A DNA stretch of 16,073 bases, from assembly GCA_030835185.1 (NCBI GenBank), contig JAUQWL010000099.1, positions 1-16,073 on the forward strand, read 5' to 3'. Position 1 is the stretch's first letter, and the number at the start of each line of letters is the position of its first letter. Below are positions 13,127-16,073 of the stretch, in pieces. Source of the DNA: Solirubrobacterales bacterium. GTDB taxonomy: Bacteria > Actinomycetota > Thermoleophilia > Solirubrobacterales > 70-9. The notes beneath the pieces were generated by a model, which saw nothing but the letters and a program-made list of their open reading frames with translations, did not search any database and was not told where the DNA came from. The position numbers and the translations under genes were made by a program.

Positions 13127-14341
13127 ATGGCTGTTCCCGGGGTCACACACCACCCGCTGCGCAGCCGCTACGAAGTCGTCATTGCCGGTGGGGGCATCCA
13201 GGGCATCGCTCTGGCGTACGAGTTGGCGCTTATGGGGGTTCGTGACATCGCGGTGGTCGAGGCCCGATGGCCGGGCGCCGGGGGCACCGGCCGCAACGGC
13301 GAGATGATCCGCTCGGCCTTTGCGAGCGAAGAATGGGCGCGCCTCTTCGACTTCAGCTTGCGACGCTGGGGTGAGCTTTCTGCCGAGTTGGACTTCAACA
13401 CACTCTTCACGACGGCGGGCTACGTCGTGGTGGCAACTACGGCGGATGAGGTCGCGATGCTACGGGATCAGCTGCCGGTGCATGATCGCCTCGGGGTCCG
13501 TAGCGAATGGCTGGATGCCGCGGATCTGCAAGAACTCCTTCCAGCTGCGGCTCCGGACCTGCTCACGGGTGGCGTGCTACAGCCGCACGCCGGCTTCGCA
13601 CATCACGATGCCACGCTTTGGGCCTATGCAAGAGCAGCGTCACGGCGAGGGGTTGAGATACATGCCCAGGCGCCGGTAGAGGCGGTCGACGTGGCTGATG
13701 GGCGGGTCCGTGGCGTCATCGTCCGGGGGCAGCGGATTTCCACGCCCGTCGTCGTCAACGCGACGGGGGCCTTCGCACGAGAGGTAGCGGCAATGGCGGG
13801 GGTCGAGCTTCCGACGCAGCGCTATCTGCTGGAAATGATCGTCACCGAGTCGCTCAAGCCGTTCCTGCGTCCGGCAGTCGCATCACTTGCGCTGATGTCG
13901 TACTGCCACCAGACGAGCCGCGGCGAGTTCGTCGGAGGGACGGAGTTCAAGGCAGCGAATGCGTACGATGACGTCGTCGTGACACTTGAGGCGCTGCGCG
14001 ACATTGCCTCGAAATTCGTGCAACTGTTTCCACGGATCGCCGGAGCGTGCCTGATCCGACACTGGTCGGGACTTGTCGACAAGTCCCCGGATCTCTCACC
14101 TGTCCTTGGTCCCTCTCCAGACGTAGAGGGGTTTTTTCTCGACGCCGGGTGGACGTATGGGTTCATGGGGGCACCCGGCAGCGCACGGCTGCTTGCACGT
14201 TGGATCGTCGACGGGCAGCCCGACCCGGTGATCGCGCCGTTCGGCTTCGAGCGGTTCGCTTCGGGCAAGCTGATCTCGGAAGCAGCAACTGTCGTGCCTA
14301 CCGAAGAAGCAGTCGAGGAGACGCAACGTGACCGAGCTTGA
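13127..14341 (+). CDS. SoxB-like FAD-dependent amine oxidase/dehydrogenase beta subunit
   Basis: 404 residues of the DAO/glycine oxidase fold. The FAD Rossmann motif GGGIQG is at 21-26, the acidic end of the second strand is VVEA (43-46), and TGRNGEMIRS (54-63) is the SoxB-type version of the flavin-contact loop. QPHAGFAHHDATLWAYARAA (152-171) contains His159/His160; the aligned His in SoxB carries the covalent FMN shared with SoxA, so FMN attachment is plausible. DAGWTYGFMGAPGSARLLA (339-357) closes the flavin site. It should oxidise a secondary or tertiary amino acid amine; the exact substrate (sarcosine, dimethylglycine, D-hydroxyproline, N-methylproline) cannot be read. ATG at 13127 has GGAG 5 bases before it. 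The 3' end overlaps the alpha gene by 14 bases. Third-base choice is less GC-biased than in the arg block. Confidence 0.9.
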   Translation: MAVPGVTHHPLRSRYEVVIAGGGIQGIALAYELALMGVRDIAVVEARWPGAGGTGRNGEMIRSAFASEEWARLFDFSLRRWGELSAELDFNTLFTTAGYVVVATTADEVAMLRDQLPVHDRLGVRSEWLDAADLQELLPAAAPDLLTGGVLQPHAGFAHHDATLWAYARAASRRGVEIHAQAPVEAVDVADGRVRGVIVRGQRISTPVVVNATGAFAREVAAMAGVELPTQRYLLEMIVTESLKPFLRPAVASLALMSYCHQTSRGEFVGGTEFKAANAYDDVVVTLEALRDIASKFVQLFPRIAGACLIRHWSGLVDKSPDLSPVLGPSPDVEGFFLDAGWTYGFMGAPGSARLLARWIVDGQPDPVIAPFGFERFASGKLISEAATVVPTEEAVEETQRDRA

Positions 14342-15740
14342 CCCTTTGGGGCTACGTCGCTCCGTCGATGCGATCGGACACGAGATCCCGTTCACGTTCG
14401 AGGGTCGGCGCCTGTTCGGGATAGAGGGAGAGCCGATAGCCGCCGCACTTCACGCGCAAGGCGTGAGGATCTTCGGCCGAAGCATGAAGTACCACCGCCC
14501 GCGCGGCCTGCACTGCCTCGCAGATGCGTGTCCGAACTGCTCGATGCGGGTCAACGGCTTCCCGGGCGTTGCGACCTGTTCAACTCCTCTTGCTACGGGG
14601 GATGTCGTGACGCGTGAACGAGGGGTTCCGACCGCCGAACGCGATTTTCTCGGAGCGATGGATTCCGTCAGCCGACTCACACCCGTCGGATTTCAGTACC
14701 GCCGCTTCCGGCATTCACGACGAATGTTCTCGGTATGGGAGCGTTTACTGGCCCGGTTGGCCGGAAGTGGAACGCTTCCCGAGCCGCGCGAAGCGCGGGC
14801 CCTGGTCGAACAGTCAGCATGGACGACGCGGGATTCCGACATCGTCGTGATCGGCGGCGGCGTGGCTGGTCTGGCTGCGGCGTTGGCTGCCGCCAGATCT
14901 GGCGCGCGTGTGCTCCTTGTTGAGCGAAGAGCCGAGCTCGGTGGTTACGCAGCGATGAGCGCCGCCGGGGAGGATCGTGCACGCGTTGGGAATCTGGAGA
15001 GGCTGACGCGCGCCGAATCGCAGCTCGAAGTCATGACGGGCGCCACGGCGATCGGCTGGTACGCGGAAGATGTCCTGGCGGTCGCCGCGGGGACCGCCAT
15101 GGTTGAAGTTCGCGCAACCGGCGTGGTCCTCGCGACCGGCTCGCACGAACGGCCCCGCCGGTTCATGGACAATGACCGCCCCGGGGTGATGCTCGCAAAC
15201 GGCGCTGAACGGCTGTTGCGTCAACACGGCGTCCGCCCCGGCCGCCGTGTAGCCATCGCCACGGCCGAAGACTCGGGGTATGACATCGCGGCCGAGCTCT
15301 TGACCGACGGCATCGACGTTGTCGGGATCGCCGACAGCCGGTCTTCTCCCGTGACGGGTGCGGGAGACAGCGCTGAAACCTTGCGTGTCAACGGTGTTGA
15401 TCTGCACAGTGGTGCGACTGTGGTAGCAGCGCTGGGGCGCCCGACGGTCAGCGGTGTGCGTATCGCCACGCGCACTGGCTCGTCCATAGACATGGAATGC
15501 GATGCACTCCTGGTCGCGAACGGCCGGCGGCCAGCACGCGAGCTCCTGCTCCAGCGTGCAGCGGCCGGCGGGCTCGCACTGGACGTGCCTGATGTACTCA
15601 GGGACGCGAGCGTTGAGCCGACACGGCCCATCATTGACGGGTGGCGGCTCGCGGGCGGTGCCGGCGGAACGGAGACGATCGATGCGGCGGTGGAAACCGG
15701 TGAAACGGCCGGCCGTGCCGTGGCCGAAGGAGCGACGTGA
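14328..15740 (+). CDS. SoxA-like alpha subunit: Cys4 [2Fe-2S] domain plus pyridine-nucleotide/FAD domain
   Basis: 470 residues. The N-terminal Fer2_4 domain (about 20-95) has GRSMKYHRPRG (50-60) as in sarcosine oxidase alpha and, unlike many SoxA, an intact cluster motif C63-x4-C68-x2-C71-x12-C84. FAD-binding GGGVAGLAAALAAARSG lies at 176-192. ATGSHERP then NDRPGVMLA (269-290) and a degenerate second nucleotide site ATAEDSGYDIAAELL (311-325) are typical of SoxA. The C-terminal folate-binding GCV_T half of SoxA (about 400 residues) is absent, and the BFD module is encoded separately upstream. This is the architecture of heteromeric D-hydroxyproline/proline dehydrogenases and HcnB-like or opine oxidase subunits, not true sarcosine oxidase. 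GTG at 14328 has GAGGAG 7 bases upstream. Confidence 0.88.
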   Translation: MTELDPLGLRRSVDAIGHEIPFTFEGRRLFGIEGEPIAAALHAQGVRIFGRSMKYHRPRGLHCLADACPNCSMRVNGFPGVATCSTPLATGDVVTRERGVPTAERDFLGAMDSVSRLTPVGFQYRRFRHSRRMFSVWERLLARLAGSGTLPEPREARALVEQSAWTTRDSDIVVIGGGVAGLAAALAAARSGARVLLVERRAELGGYAAMSAAGEDRARVGNLERLTRAESQLEVMTGATAIGWYAEDVLAVAAGTAMVEVRATGVVLATGSHERPRRFMDNDRPGVMLANGAERLLRQHGVRPGRRVAIATAEDSGYDIAAELLTDGIDVVGIADSRSSPVTGAGDSAETLRVNGVDLHSGATVVAALGRPTVSGVRIATRTGSSIDMECDALLVANGRRPARELLLQRAAAGGLALDVPDVLRDASVEPTRPIIDGWRLAGGAGGTETIDAAVETGETAGRAVAEGAT

Positions 15741-15956
15741 GACTCCCCGGGGTCAACTCCAGGGACAACACCGAGCGGCCGGGGCTGAGGGAGCGTCATC
15801 CGAAGCTCGAGGCCGGGAGGCGACCGGCCTGGCCGCTACGGCTGTCCCGCCTGCGCTCGTGCGATTCGAATCCTTCAAGCACAAGCGACCGACTGTACGA
15901 TTGTCAGCGCCATAGCGGGTTTGACCGCCTTGCACGACGCGGGTAGGGTTGCGCAA
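15741..15956 (+). other. Intergenic gap after the alpha-subunit gene
   Basis: 216 bases with no convincing gene. A GTG-started frame at 15737-15946 is Arg-rich and matches no family. A 7-bp inverted repeat (AGGCCGG 15810-15816, CCGGCCT 15824-15830) without a T-tract could be a weak terminator. The last 40 bases hold a candidate promoter for the next gene. The gap suggests that the next gene is a new transcription unit, though in the same direction. Confidence 0.4.
15921..15949 (+). promoter_or_regulatory. Candidate sigma70-type promoter, possibly leaderless
   Basis: TTGACC at 15921-15926 (5 of 6 to TTGACA), a 17-base spacer and TAGGGT at 15944-15949 (T, A and final T conserved) form a good -35/-10 pair. 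A start about 7 bases after the -10 would fall at 15956-15957, the A of the ATG. The AGGG inside the -10 (15945-15948) could instead act as a ribosome site if transcription starts further upstream. Confidence 0.5.
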
Positions 15957-16073
15957 ATGACCGATCAACCGGCCCCGCCTACAGGGGCGTCGGACCGATC
16001 GTCCGGCGTCGACCAGTTCCCCAACCTGTTCTCGCCGCTTCGGATCGGGGGAACCACGCTGCGCAACCGGATC
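15957..16073 (+). CDS. Old Yellow Enzyme / TMADH-family flavin oxidoreductase, N-terminus only
   Basis: 39 codons from ATG at 15957 to the window end, no stop. After a polar 19-residue lead the sequence QFPNLFSPLRIGGTTLRNRI is the typical first strand and loop of the FMN-binding barrel in the NADH:flavin oxidoreductase family (Old Yellow Enzyme, 2,4-dienoyl-CoA reductase, trimethylamine dehydrogenase, N-methylproline demethylase StcD type). The FMN core and substrate residues lie outside the window, so the subgroup is open. Next to a SoxA/SoxB-like complex, a demethylase acting on an N-methylated amino acid is an attractive guess. Confidence 0.82.
   Translation, partial: MTDQPAPPTGASDRSSGVDQFPNLFSPLRIGGTTLRNRI

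Noticed and set aside
15737..15946. GTG-started 69-codon frame overlapping the alpha-subunit stop
   Set aside because: The stop/start overlap looks attractive, but the sequence is low-quality Arg/Ser/Pro-rich with no motif, no ribosome site fits well, and it runs across the candidate promoter.
1..16073. CRISPR array, tRNA or rRNA genes, insertion sequences
   Set aside because: No regularly spaced direct repeats, no cloverleaf or rRNA-like stretch, and no transposase frame or terminal inverted repeats of useful length were seen on reading both strands.

Overview
The window suggests a high-GC actinobacterium, most likely a deep lineage such as Thermoleophilia/Solirubrobacterales (that rank is inference). 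The evidence is strong G/C at third codon positions, frequent GTG and TTG starts, almost universal 4-base gene overlaps, and the gene order rpmI-rplT-(tsnR-like methyltransferase)-pheS-pheT-argC-argJ-argB-argD-argG. That order matches the classical actinobacterial locus known from Mycobacterium and Streptomyces.

Region 1 (1-11312, minus strand) is a core block running from high to low coordinates. It begins with ribosomal proteins L35 and L20, followed by a textbook intrinsic terminator at 10698-10729. Only 11 bases beyond the terminator's T-tract starts a tightly packed run: SpoU rRNA methyltransferase, both phenylalanyl-tRNA synthetase subunits, then arginine synthesis genes argC, argJ, argB and argD, a one-TM protein with a Ser/Thr/Gly/Pro-rich tail, argG, and a 55-residue one-TM protein, closed by a 13-bp hairpin. 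Most junctions are 4-base stop/start overlaps, so translation is probably coupled. Three members of the classical block are missing where expected: infC before rpmI, argF-argR between argD and argG (where the one-TM protein sits), and argH after argG. At the left edge the first 19 codons of another minus-strand gene with a signal-peptide-like start are cut by the window end.

Region 2 (11388-12464, plus strand) is a divergent wecB-type UDP-GlcNAc 2-epimerase gene with no evident Shine-Dalgarno sequence.

Region 3 (12465-12849) is a scar of broken genes. A start-less N-terminal piece of a VapC-like PIN toxin (about 48 residues) is followed within about 60 bases by what looks like the last 25-40 codons of a PotA-like ABC-transporter ATPase. 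A 6-bp inverted repeat lies at the apparent junction. It reads as a recombination breakpoint between the core chromosome and an accessory operon; an assembly join is the alternative.

Region 4 (12846-16073, plus strand) is an accessory oxidoreductase cluster. It holds a stand-alone BFD-type [2Fe-2S] protein, a SoxB-like FAD amine oxidase/dehydrogenase subunit that keeps a His at the place of the SoxB covalent-FMN histidine, and a SoxA-like subunit with an N-terminal Cys4 [2Fe-2S] domain but no folate-binding domain. After a gap with a candidate leaderless promoter comes the start of an Old Yellow Enzyme/trimethylamine-dehydrogenase-like flavin oxidoreductase, cut by the window end. Together these suggest oxidative breakdown of an imported N-methylated or cyclic amino acid such as a betaine, N-methylproline or hydroxyproline. 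This is the part of the window most likely to hold undescribed biology.
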